Below, piece after piece: positions 11,364-23,744 of a stretch of 64,000 nt of DNA. Both the position numbers and the translations under genes were made by a program. The stretch is taken from assembly GCA_003344405.1 (NCBI GenBank), contig NOWV01000115.1, positions 180,830-244,829 of the forward strand. Reading direction: 5' to 3'. This DNA comes from Trichoplax sp. H2 (lineage: Eukaryota > Placozoa > Uniplacotomia > Trichoplacea). The number at the start of each line of letters is the position of its first letter. Position 1 is the stretch's first letter. A model generated the notes under the pieces. That model did no database searches. It saw only the letters and a list, made by a program, of their open reading frames with translations, and was not told the DNA's origin.

Positions 11364-14300
11364 ATGTTACTATCTCTATGTTGCGTTATTTCCTTATTAA
11401 CTGCTATTTCGTCGGCATCCAATGGAACTGACTGCTTACAAACATGCTATCTGCATGTAAATCACCAAGAAATTACTTATTTACAGTTTTCGAGAACAAT
11501 CAACGACGGTGCAACGCGAGTAGTTTACTTTGATATATTGCGGGATCACTACTATAATGTTAACGCAACACTGTATGCTTGGGTTCGAGATAATGTTGGA
11601 GAGCCAGTCTTCTCTTTACCCATTGACTATATTGCAACATCCTTTAGCTTACCGATGGTATTCATTGATTATGTACAAGTCGAGTTTAATGAATCTACTT
11701 CACGTTGCTATATGCAATCAAGTCAGTTTTGCCAAAAGATTATGATTATGTCAGCATTAGCTAAAATGACCAGACTAGATAATCGATGTAATGGAACGAA
11801 TTGTGGCAGCCTGTGTCGAAGACATTTTCATTTTCGAGACCAAGGTGATCTTGAACACAACACGTACTCATGTTGTCCCGAAAATAGCCTGGAAAAACAA
11901 GTGGATTTAGTGAAATGTCTTCAGCCACAGCAATTGAAACCTTATATTCCACTGCTACGATCCTTTACTATTATATTGGGAAGTTTGATAAGCTGTACAG
12001 TTTTATCTGCTATAGCAAATCGAGTTATAAAATCACTAGGAAGGTAAGCCACAGTAGCTGTATAAATTAATTATTAGTTACAATTTATTGTTACAGTTAA
12101 GGTACTCCATTATAAATTACATTATCAGCTAAAAATATTTTATGATTGCACAGTCTTTAAGAACATATATTCTGAACAGTTTTCCTAAATCTTGATCAAG
12201 TATGAATGGCTTAGTAAAAAGGTTTTATGTAACCATAATCGCATAGTTGCAATAGGATGATAGTCTAAAATGAAGATTATAAGTTCATTATTTAGAACAT
12301 TGTCTTACGATGCTGTAGTTAGCAATAACATTTAAATTTGGACATGTAAAGATTCTTAGATTGTTCTTATACAAGATTAATTGCTGCTTGTTTTAGAGTG
12401 TACATTAATTTAAAAGAATCACTATCATGACGTAGTAAGGTAAATGTAGTATTAAAGTAAACGTTGAGTAAAGGTTGCGGGGTGTTTCTTTGTTAAATAT
12501 AGCTGGAATTTTTCCTAATACATACTGTTAATGATAACCGTACAGACATGTAAACTTAAGCTTAACAATCATTAATTATAACATATCAAATATTCATCGC
12601 CATTATAGATAATATTTTCAACTATTTTATTTTTCTAGCACAATTACAGTTCAAAGTAATTCGTCTCCAAGCGTTGAGGATAATGGCGTTAAAGAAAGTG
12701 CTCTGAGAAAAATGTATATATTGTCACCAATTACTCGTCAAACTTCTATGTTTAATTATTTTAAAAATTTAATGAGCGAAAATCAGTCACTACAAAGAAT
12801 GCATTATATATGTTATACAGCCATAGGTATTATAGCTATCATCTTTGCTAGTTTGTCTCTTACTGTGCAAACACAGCCATTACCTTTTGTCAGAAGTCTT
12901 AAGCTTGTGGCTTTGGAAATACCGTGGACAATTATAACCTTTGCCTCACTTCTTACAGTTTATTACATATGCAGCATTTTTTTTATTAGAATATATTTAT
13001 CATGCATAGGACACAATCCGTCAAGTAAGCAGTATCATTATAAATCTCGACATGTAAGATCTTATTACCAAAATTCTATTTTAAATTACGTAGATATATG
13101 GCATCCAGTTCAATTTATAAGTCAATTTATCCGAATACAAATGTTTCAACGTGATCCATCACTAAGCAATATTAATCGGTCTAATATTATTTTTATCATG
13201 TCGTGGATGCATGGTTTCATAACCATTGCCTCTATTTTTATTTCATTACAATGTATATTTCGAATGATTATCAGTGCATCTTCCTTTATTGTAGCTTACT
13301 CCTTATATTTTAGTAATATTATAACCATTACTATTCCTTTTATATATTATATCTACATTACGATTGATGCCTATATTAATAGAATGGATAAACTCTGTGG
13401 TGATATTACTGCCACCTTGCCTCAGGTAGAGAATGAACTAACAAGTATTTTAGAAACTGACGAAGGTGAAATAGAAATCTATTTTAAAATCGACCAGGAT
13501 CAAAAAGTGGTTAAATATACTAAAACAAGAAAAGAAAATGACAAAACTAATGGCGATGCTAATATTACAGCTTCCAATAGAGAGTTGCAAGTGTTAAAAA
13601 CTCATACTTCAAGCTCACCAAAACCTTATTTGTTATCGATGCTTGAAGATAGCGATGATAATGATAAACTATTTGCAGATGAAACAGATGGGCTTCATGA
13701 CTGTGGCTTGATTAATGAATTACATCAAGCTGCAATAGGCCATATTGATGTTCCAGAAATGCTTATTCCACATAAGGAAGAGATTCAAAAGAAACTGCAG
13801 CAGATTTTTGATTCTGGTACCATTCAGTTTGATAAGGGCACCTATAAAATTTTCTTTCATTACATAAGAAATGATAATAATAAAATTCAGGTCGATTTGC
13901 CCCCTTGGAATGATCATCATTTGTATAAAGGTTGTATAATAGACTTGAAACCACTGGCAAATCAAATTGAGGAATATCTTCAAAATTGGAATATTGAACA
14001 ATTTAAACAGAATTTAGTTAAAGTGTATGATCGGTTAGGTTATATCGATGAAGTTGAATGCGTTGCGATACCGGAAGGATTATTCAATTGGATTCGTTAT
14101 TATTCGCCGGAATTATCATTTACCGTTTGGTCGGTTGTATGGAAAATTACTGTTTCATCTGGTATTTATGCCGCTCTACTGTTAGCCATTCCGGCTTATT
14201 CTCACATTGATTCTTTTGCTGATTTCAATGCAGCTATCACTAAATTACCTGTTTCTCTAGTCACCATTATCATTGCTTTGAAATGCTTTCAAGAATCTAC

Positions 14301-14502
14301 TGTAGATCAGGAAGTAGCCAGAAAAATGTTATTATCCTATTTGATTCGATATAGAAGGGGCTATCAATTCTTTCATGAACAAGGCAATAATCCTGGGATA
14401 TTTTCACTTCTTGGGAATTTTATAGCATCATTTTCTCATTCTAGAAAAGCTCGGCAATATATTCGGCTTCGTATGGGTAGTCATCATGATATTTCCATAT
14501 AA
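11364..14502 (+). CDS. Unrecognised Cys-rich multi-pass membrane protein, paralogue 1
   Basis: Two exons, 11364-12043 and 12639-14502. The donor aag|gtaagc and acceptor tctag|c join in phase 2 to give 847 aa. Without splicing, exon 1 hits a stop 4 bp past the donor. Order: signal peptide (about 1-19); ~180-residue ectodomain with CLQTC, several N-glycosylation sites and the Cys cluster FCQ...RCNGTNCGSLCRR...CCPE; membrane helix at about 203-222; then helices at about 283-304, 321-349, 411-437 and 440-468. A ~250-residue hydrophilic loop follows, with acidic runs and a conserved block around DVPEMLIPHKEEI. Two last helices lie at about 725-750 and 763-783, then a short basic tail. Seven helices with the N-terminus outside would give a receptor-like topology, but I see no GPCR or channel signature. 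Function unknown. The 3' neighbour is its paralogue. Confidence 0.85.
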
Positions 14503-17500
14503 TTAGATGAGATCAAATAATATAATTTCAGGTCATACTTATTAGCAGCAATTTACAATATCGAAGCATATGGTATTTAGTTTACGGATCGATATTTTGA
14601 AGTAAAAATAAGTGTTTTATGCCTCTAGATATAAAATGATAAGTATGACGGTTATAAATCGCAGAATCGTCACCTCACAATAAAAATATTGTGATAGGTT
14701 TAATAGATTATAATAGCGGTATAATGTTTAGAATGGGACCAGTAACTGCAATTTAAAGTAAATCGATTACAAAGTCTAAATATTTAAGAATTATTAAAAA
14801 TATTTTTATCTAGATAATAACTAGCATAACAGCCAACTTGAAGCTCTTATCTTCTGTTTTATGCCATTGATTTTTTTATTTACTATAAATACTATGACTA
14901 CTTGATTGCATAATAAGAAAACAAATCTTATTATTATAAATTTTAAGTTAAAGCCAATAAACTTGTCATAAAATGAGTATTTCAGTATTCAAAGTGTGAT
15001 GAACTCTTTCAGCGAGTAATATATCGCATGCAAAGTCTTAAAATACCTGTATCAAAATGTCAGTCTTGTTATGTCAATCAAATGTTCTAAGATTACTTAA
15101 AACAAACAAAAAACGAATCAATTTTTAATCAAGCAATAACTTTAAAATACGTGCAACTGATGTTTTCCTACTACATCTTGTATATCTTTAACAGTTAGCA
15201 GTATTTCATAAAATTTCAAGTTCATCTGAGTAGACGATATTTTACTTGAAAGTTCATCCAATTTTTTCTTTCCTGTCACCATCATTTTCAGTACTTTATC
15301 TTAAATATTGATATTCTGTAACGTCTATAACCTCGAATACTATTTCAAATAGGTGCAGGTAGATGCTGATATTCGTAGAAAAACCCTTATTGACGTAGAC
15401 ATAATGTTGTCACTATTTCAAATACTCCTCTATGAGCGTTATTTATATTATGGAATAAGAGATTTAAAATGGAAATTAAATTTCGAGTAATGTAGGGAAT
15501 ATTAGTATTGCTGAAGATCCATTTAATTATGGGAACGATCGCTAGAAAATCTTCACGCAATACTTGTAGAATAAATTTAGTTCTCTCGTGAAACGCACTC
15601 CATTTGAATGGAAAGAAGTCCTATTAGGGGCAGTGTTTAAGATTCTATTGAGATAGTATAGGTCTCAAGCGTTTATAGTTTGAATATTAACAGCGTTTAA
15701 TTGACTCTATGTAGCTAAATCTCAGTACTACTTTGCGCCCTTGGATACTTAAACTTGACATAGCTATTCGCATTTGTTCATATGAACTTATTTCTAATTA
15801 TTGAGATTCTCATAGAATTAATAAAGCTTTGACATGAAAAATACTTTACTAAAGAATTGGAACTACTAGAAACAGTACTTTGACATTATTTGGAATTCAA
15901 ATCAACATCACGGTATATCGCTGATATCTATCTTTGGCAAACCTACGAGATTTCAGTAATTGATATACGTTCTCGGAATATGGCTATTGCTTTGATATAG
16001 TGTCACGATATGAACAACCTGAAATATCAGCTGACTAAATTCACGTTAGTAAAATCAAGTTCCTATATGGTAAACATAATTAATCCCTTACAGTAGGAAT
16101 ATAAGGTACTTGCTTAAGAAAAATTATGATTTTGACTTATTATAGTACGAAACCTTACGCTAATTCATTTTAAATCTACCATCTACGAGACGATCAAACT
16201 GATTCACTAGCTTTGATTAATTTACAAGCATTTCAGGTAACAATAGAGCTGACGCCATTGTCATTGTTAAATAATGATATTACAAAGCTAGTTTTCAAAG
16301 CGAGGGATTTCCAATTTTAATATTTCTACATGTAAGATGAGTATAGTATTGGTCTTATATAATAAAACCTTATGGTAAACATTATTCAAAATACTTTACA
16401 TAAAATAGCACAGAGCTGAGATTATAGCTTGTTATACCGGCCCATTATTATTGCTAGCGTGGCGGTGCATTTCAGCTCATTATTCATCAGACTATATTGT
16501 ATCCAATTTATTCAATGATTATAGAAATGTCAATAATTATAATAGGCTGCTCTTGTTATTCAAGCAGAATTGTTCTGCTTGATTAGTGTTATAGCGATCG
16601 TTGTAATGGAATATATGTGATGCGGTACTTTCTAGTTGCTATAGTACTAGATGCATTGTGCTGTCAATTTAACACCAAGATTTGAATATATTAAGAGGTC
16701 TTTTTAATTGTAACGAAAATAACCATAGGCGTAAATAGCGATTATCGCTATTGTTAGTGCTTACGACTATTTAAGAAGGTTGTTGAAGGAGTGTTAATTC
16801 TTGTTCGAATCATTTATTATTTCATTACTATTGCGCTTAAAAGGCGCGTTCATCCGATGGATTAATTGGAAGATTTCAGTAATTGGGTAAAAGACGTGTC
16901 GTAAATTGCATTTAAATATTGATACAGCACCACAACGCTTTGAGTACGAATATATAAGGGTATAAGATAGAAGAATTCGTTCAAGGTTAGACTGCTCAAA
17001 AATAAGAAAGTAGCAATCGAATACGATCGTGAACTTTAAAACGGTGAATTTGTTGCTTCTAAAAAAGAGTAAACAACTGCTAGTAATACTAATATGCATA
17101 GCTTTATTGCAGCGGTTTCGTTTAGATTGATTTTTCTTGTTCAATACTAGACAGAAACCGTAGTTCACTTGTAACGATGACTTACAGGTTGTAGTTGAAT
17201 AGATACAAAATATGACTTTAAAAACTTCCCTTTCATTGAACTACCGAAAGTAAAATTTTACTGACATTGTTTGTAGGAGTATGTCACGTTCTGTAATAGT
17301 TACATAATTAGTATGTTATCTTCTTTCTATATATGGTTAAATATCACGATGTTATCACGTCAGGCGTATATAGATGTAGTTATGGTACTATATTAAGGTT
17401 ATCTATATATGTATTCTCATGTTGCCATACTTGGCATGATAGTCTATTTGTAATGTCTAAACTAGGGAAACCTTTCTGTTAGTGATGATCTTGTGATTTA

Positions 17501-18313
17501 CGTCAGTAGATCAAAGGCCACAATAAAGAAAGTATATAAACTCTTCATTTTAACAATAAAGTTAGTTCTTTAACTTAATTACTGGGTCTCCTTGCTGAGT
17601 GCAGATCTAGTACTTGTTACAAAATTTAGAAGTTTTAACAGAGTGCTACGACTTTCTTAAAAAGGCGTTAAAATTACAATCGAAGTTTTTTCTTAATCAA
17701 TTATTTGTAATACTTAGCGCTTCTTATCCTTTACTCGTCGGTGATTTTAACATCTTACTTGTGAATTAAATAATTTCGTTTTCGCGAGTAATAAAACAGA
17801 TCTTGGATAACTCAAATATAATTCCTTGAATAGAGTAAATAGATTTGTTCCTATAATAAATCTATCTGTAGGTGTGACATAGAATAGAAATATGTAGATT
17901 TCAAGGGATCAATGACTAATTGTTTGTTGTTCAAGTAATAATTCAATTTATTCGTTGATAAGTGATTATATTAGGGTATTAGTGCCGTTAAATTAATTCT
18001 AATTGAGCTGGATATATTCATTCTAGTAGAAATACATGAATATGAGTATATCTCAGTTATGTAGTTCTGTAGCAAAAATATTATCTTCATTACCTATTTA
18101 TGATCGAATACAAATTATTGCTTACTTTAGCAGTGAGCTAAATTTCATCATTACATTTTTTTTAGAAATCTACCCCAACTTCACACAGATTTGACACTGG
18201 TAAGAAGTCAATAGCTCTATTAAAACTTTCTTTTAATATGTCGTATATTTGAGAAATTAATATTTTGCACATACTTTTCATCATCTGCCAGCTAAAAACC
18301 TAGTAAATATCCA
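14503..18313. other. Intergenic region between membrane-protein paralogues
   Basis: About 3.8 kb, AT-rich. The longest open frame (minus, 16794-17168, 124 codons) is low in complexity and has no family signature. I see no repeats above background. The last few hundred bases should contain the promoter of the second paralogue. Confidence 0.4.
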
Positions 18314-21300
18314 ATGCTTGCAAGTTCAGCCATGAGAAATACACTGCTATTCTTCTTTTTCGTTATTTTCTTATTGATTGTACCTTCACCGGCTTCTAAT
18401 GTAACTAAATGCTTACAAACATGCCATTTGAAAGTAAACGATGATGAAATTGCCTATTTACGGTTTATTAAAACCATCAGTGATAGTGCAACTCGAGTAG
18501 TTTACTTTGATATATTACGAGATCGGTACTATAATGTCAACGCAACATTGTTTGCTTGGGTTCGAGATAATGTTGGAGCACCAATTTTCTCTCTACCTAT
18601 TGACTACATTGCAACATCTTTCAATTTACCGTTGGTATTTATTGATTATGTGCCAATCGAGTTTAACGAATCTGCTCAAAGCTGCTATATACAGTCAAGC
18701 CAGTTCTGTCAAAAGATTATGATCATGTCTGCGTTAGCTAAAATGACTAGACTAGATAATCGATGTAACGGAACAAATTGTGGTAGCTTGTGCAGAAGAC
18801 ATTTTCATTTTCAAAACCGAGGCGACCTTGAAGACAATATATACTCATGCTGTCCTGAAGATAGCTTGGCAAAAGAAGTTGATTTGTTAAAATGCCTCGA
18901 ACCAGATCAAATGAAACCATATATTCCCATTCTTAGTTCCTTTACTATCGTTTTGGGAGCTTTGATAAGCCTTAATGTTTTATCAGCTGCAACAAATCAA
19001 GTAATTAAATCACTAGGAAGGTAAGGCGCTGTACCTACATAAACTAATGACTGACATTCATTGTTACAGCTAGCAGTTCGCCTTCGTTAATTGCATTGCT
19101 AGCTAATGAATATTCCACGATCATACTTCTTTCGCGTCATATTGCAGATTTGCTCAATTTTATTAACTTACATTTAAGTTTAGTAGATTGCTGATCAATA
19201 GAATTACAAAACCTATTGATAAATTGATACTGTTACTAAATTTTTATTGAAGAAATAATGCATAGTAAAAAGCGCTGAGACTATACCGATATCTCACCGT
19301 TTCTGTCCTATGAAAGTCTAAATTGAAAGCTACTAGTGCTTCAGTCAGATTATTATTGCAACATGATGACGTAAGAAGTAAGGTTAATATTTAGAACACG
19401 CTAGTACCATTTGATGCTAGATAAACTTCAGCTTGATTTATGCGGCACATTAATAATTTGCATACATGAAAACGCGAGTATAGTATTGAGTAAAAAATAG
19501 ATATACGATCAAAGTAACTTAAACTAATAGTTTCTATATATTTCTTACTGAAATACGGGTTAAAAATTTCATAATTACTATTAAACCATGCTGTTATAAG
19601 TAGTACATCTACAATTTTGTTACGGAAAGTAAATTTTAGTATGTTCTATATGGTACCTGATATTAAAAATTTACAATGATTTGCCCTCAATTTTTCTCAC
19701 CTTGAAAGTAAAGTGTAGTACTAGTACCCATATACTGTATTTTTTGGCTAAATTAGCTTATTGATTAATCAATCGATTAATACCTACATATTACTAATAG
19801 GGATACTTTTTAATCTTGAAATATTGAACATTTCGCTTAGTATACATAAATGTTTATTGCTAAATCGTAATTATTATATCTACAATACTAACATCCTTTA
19901 TTTTTGTAGTACAATGACAACCCGAAAGTATGATTCTGACAATGCTACGAATGATAATAGTGATTGTAACACTCTAAGAAAGATTTATATATTGTCGCCA
20001 TTAACCAGGCAAACCTATGTGCATAACTATTTCAAATATCTGGCGGAAGAAAGGCCGTCAGTGCTAAAAATGCATTACATATACTATACAATTATTGGAA
20101 TTACAGCCATCATGGGTGCTGGTTTATCTCTAACTATACAAACGTTGCCTTTACCTTTTGTTACAAGCCTTAGACTTGTGGTATCTGAAATACCATGGAT
20201 AATCATCATTACTGCTATAAGTCTTGCTTTTTATTTGATAATCAGTATTTTTTTCATAAGAATATATTTATCATGCATAAGACATCATAAAAACAGCAAA
20301 CAATATCATTATAAATCGTGTCAAGTAAGATCTTTTTATCAATTTCCCATTTTAAATTACCTAGATATATGGCATCCAATTAAATTTATAAGCCAATTTA
20401 TTCGAATACAGATATTTCAAGATAACTCATCATTAAGCATCATTAACGGTTCCAAGATTATTTATTTCATGTCCTTGGCCAATGGCTTCATAACAATCGC
20501 ATCTCTTTCTATTTTATTGCAATGTATATTTCGAATGATCATCAGTGCGGCTGTCTTTATCATCGCCTATTCATTGCATTTTAGTAATATTATAACTATT
20601 ACCATTCCGTTTATATACTATATCTACATAACGATTTATGGTTATAATAGTCATATAAGCAACCTATCTAAAGATATAGCAGCAGTTTTACCTAAAGTAG
20701 AGGATAAAGTGAAAACTATTTTGGAGGCTGATAAAGGTGAAATAGAAGTTTATTTCAAAGTCAATCAAGATCCTACAGTTGTCGTTGCTCACACTGAGAT
20801 AGAAATAGAAATGAATACGGCTCCAGAAAATACCGACGTTTCGGTATCATATAGTAGATTAAAGGATATAAGCCTTATTATCGATCTTCCAGAAATACTT
20901 ATTGCACATGAAGAAGAAATCAAAAATATGCTATGCATAATATTCAATACTAAATGTGTTCAGTTTGGTAAAGGCATCTATAAAATTATATTTCATTACA
21001 ATAAAAATGAAGGTGATACAATTCTGGTCGATTTGCCTTCTTGCAATGAACATTATTTGTATAGAGGCTGCTGTAAAGACTTAGAACAATTAACAAATGT
21101 AATTGAGGAATATCTTCGAGATAGGAAGATTTATCAGCTCAAAAAGAAGTTAGTTCAAGTTCACGATAGAATTGGTAACATTGATGAAATTGAATGTGAT
21201 ACAATACCGGAAAGTTTATTTAACTGGATTCGTTACTGTTCACCAGTACTTTCCTGTAGCATTTGGACTGTAATATGGAAAATAATTATTTCATCTGGAA

Positions 21301-21653
21301 TATATGCCGCTCTAATCTTAGCTATTCCAGGTTATTCGCAAGTTGATTCTTTAGCTGAATTTAATGCAGCTATTAGTAAACTACCAGTTTCGCTAATAAC
21401 CATCATTATTGCAGTAAAAAGCATTCAAGAATCTACAGTCGACGAGGAAGCGGCCAGAAAAATCCTTCTGTATTATTTGATTCGATATAGAAGAGGCTAT
21501 AAATTCTTTTATGAAGAAGGTCAAAAACTTGGAATATTTCGCCTTCTCATGAATTATATAAGATCGCTTTCATCTTTTGGAAAATTTATGCAGCATAATT
21601 TGCAAAATATCCGGTTACCAAATGGTAGTCGTAATAATAATGATTGTTCCTAA
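18314..21653 (+). CDS. Unrecognised Cys-rich multi-pass membrane protein, paralogue 2
   Basis: Two exons, 18314-19020 and 19910-21653. They join in phase 2 at the same site as paralogue 1 (ggaag|gtaagg ... tgtag|t), giving 816 aa. The open frame upstream of 19910 is intron. Signal peptide at about 1-27 with a very hydrophobic FFFFVIFLLIV core, then the same ectodomain. The stretch from RVVYFDILRD through the Cys cluster ending SLCRRHFHF is nearly unchanged between paralogues, cysteines included. Membrane helices fall in the same places. The long loop before the last two helices is shorter and most diverged in its acidic middle, but the block around DLPEILIAHEEEI and the FNWIRY motif before the penultimate helix are kept. 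The strongly conserved ectodomain suggests a shared ligand or partner. Function unknown. Confidence 0.85.
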
Positions 21654-23744
21654 TAAGATTTATCAAGCAGTTCAGTCTGTGAACTTTATTAACTTGCACC
21701 TAAAACGTCCAAAAATGGCGTTTAGTATAACATTCTGATTTGCGAAAAAATGGAAAAAATGTCTTCCTGATACAAGGACAGATAAATAGTTGAGAATTAC
21801 TTTTGAAAATCACAGATTCATCCTATTACAAGATTGGGCATTTTGGTAATTTCAATAAAATTAAGACACCTATTGAACATGTGATGAAGGTTAATTTTTA
21901 GAATTTTCCTTCAAGTTCTTATATAGTAATTATTCTAGCTTAGTTATTGTATCGTGATAAGTATTCTAGAATTAAAAAAAAATATATCTTATTTGGTTAA
22001 TTATAATGGGAGATTTTACTTAGTATCTTAGTATAATGTAAACCCGACTGCTTTATTCGGGTTAGAAGTTAAGATAATCCGTAGCATAATTTTTGTTAAG
22101 AATCAGATATTTTGATTTTGTAATTCAGGCAATATATTCAGTTAATAGAATATATGTGTGCTAATTTTGATCATTAATTACAGTAGAAGTTAATGTTACT
22201 TTGTAATTTCATACAGTATGAACCCAAAACATTTGATCTGCGATTGTTATTTTGTCTTAGTGTATACTGCAGAAATGTACAGTTTCAAGCTAAACTGTAC
22301 TTAGTATCAATTTTAGTAGTTTTCAGGAATCTAGGGTGCAATTTATCTTATCATGTGTATTTGATTGCTAATTTGATTTGGAGTACTTTAGAATGATAGT
22401 GAGATAGTCTAACACCACCAATTGATCTGCGTAACATATAAAACGTGGCGTAGTGCGGTTATTGAGAGCAGTTGAAGTTAGAGAAGACGAAAAAAGTCTA
22501 GGATGATCGTGAGTTACCTCATTAATTGATAGTTTGGTAGGTTGAGGTAGTAGTTCTGCCCGTATTTTGTTATCGATAGAAGCTTTTGCTAAGATTGTTG
22601 TTAAAGTAATAATAAAGTGGTGTTTTTCCCCTAATTTATTTTGTTTGGACTTCAATTGTTGGTAGTTTAATTTTATATAGAATATTTTATTTTATTTTTA
22701 AATCCAATACTACTAATATTTGGTATGAGACCATCTACTCAAGCAGAAGTTTGAAAATTTTTAGATTAAAATGTTTATCTTTGCATTCGAACTGTAGTGG
22801 ACTCTTCTCAGCGATTAACATTCGTCATGGATTTGCATTAATGAAATGTGTACAGTACATTAAAGTCGTCTAGTATATGTGAAAATGGTACTATTCATTA
22901 CTAAAATGCAGGTAGCTCACTTATAATAGTAATAATCAAAAACAAACTGTAATTCCCAGTTGTTTAGTAGAGCACGTTACCAAATTTAGTAAAGATATTT
23001 ATATATGACTACCGGAAAAACTTACTAACTGATCTTTACTGTCGGATAAGGTCTTCTACTAGTATAATCGAAATAGTGATATTTACTAGCACTTAAGATA
23101 GTTATAAAATGAATAAATTGGGTTACCAACGCCAATATGCCAGAATTACTCTATAAAAAAATTAATACTCCTATACAGTTTCCGCTGATGTCTATCCATA
23201 ATGTACCTGCTAAATCTTGATGCTTCATATAAGTGCAGGGTCTCGACCTCTAACTACGATATTGACCGTAATAATGAGTCTACTCACTGAATTAATTAAG
23301 GGCTTTATTTGTGTAAACTAACCTTGATAGGGAATACGGTCTACTAAGGCTAGTGTTTCAATATCTTATTGGGATAATAATAATCGTATCCTTTATCAGC
23401 TATAATTAAATGTATATTATATGCGTAGAATTACAGTAATTCAATAGTAACTTTTACCACGTGATAATTCTCCTCTCCGCAGGTTATTATGGTCGCACTC
23501 TCCATGATCGATCAAGGTGAATAAATTACAATCCTGTTTATTCTGTAATTAAATTTTCCTTCCAAATTAATGAGTATAGCTATCTTAAGAAGAGCTTGTA
23601 AGTACATCTCTTTATTTCTTGAATGATATTCGCTATTAATCGGATTTTGCTTAACTGCAAGGTGAAAACTTGTATCAATAATTAAACAGTTTTTCCTAAT
23701 AACTCTGTTTATTAATCGTTATAGAATTTAGCTAGTTTACCAAA
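21654..23744. other. Intergenic region before the ODC-like array
   Basis: About 2.1 kb. No supported gene. The open frames at 22193-22396 (plus) and 22368-22655 (minus) show no family motif. The last 300 bases should hold the promoter and 5' UTR of the first ODC-like gene; I recognise no specific element there. Confidence 0.4.

Noticed and set aside
11364-14502. Gustatory-receptor-like or ion-channel identity for the multi-pass family
   Set aside because: Helix number and topology would allow a receptor, but I found no diagnostic motif, so I left the family unnamed.
16794-17168. 124-codon minus-strand open frame
   Set aside because: The longest frame in that spacer, but its composition is like translated AT-rich DNA, with no domain, paired splice site or paralogous copy.
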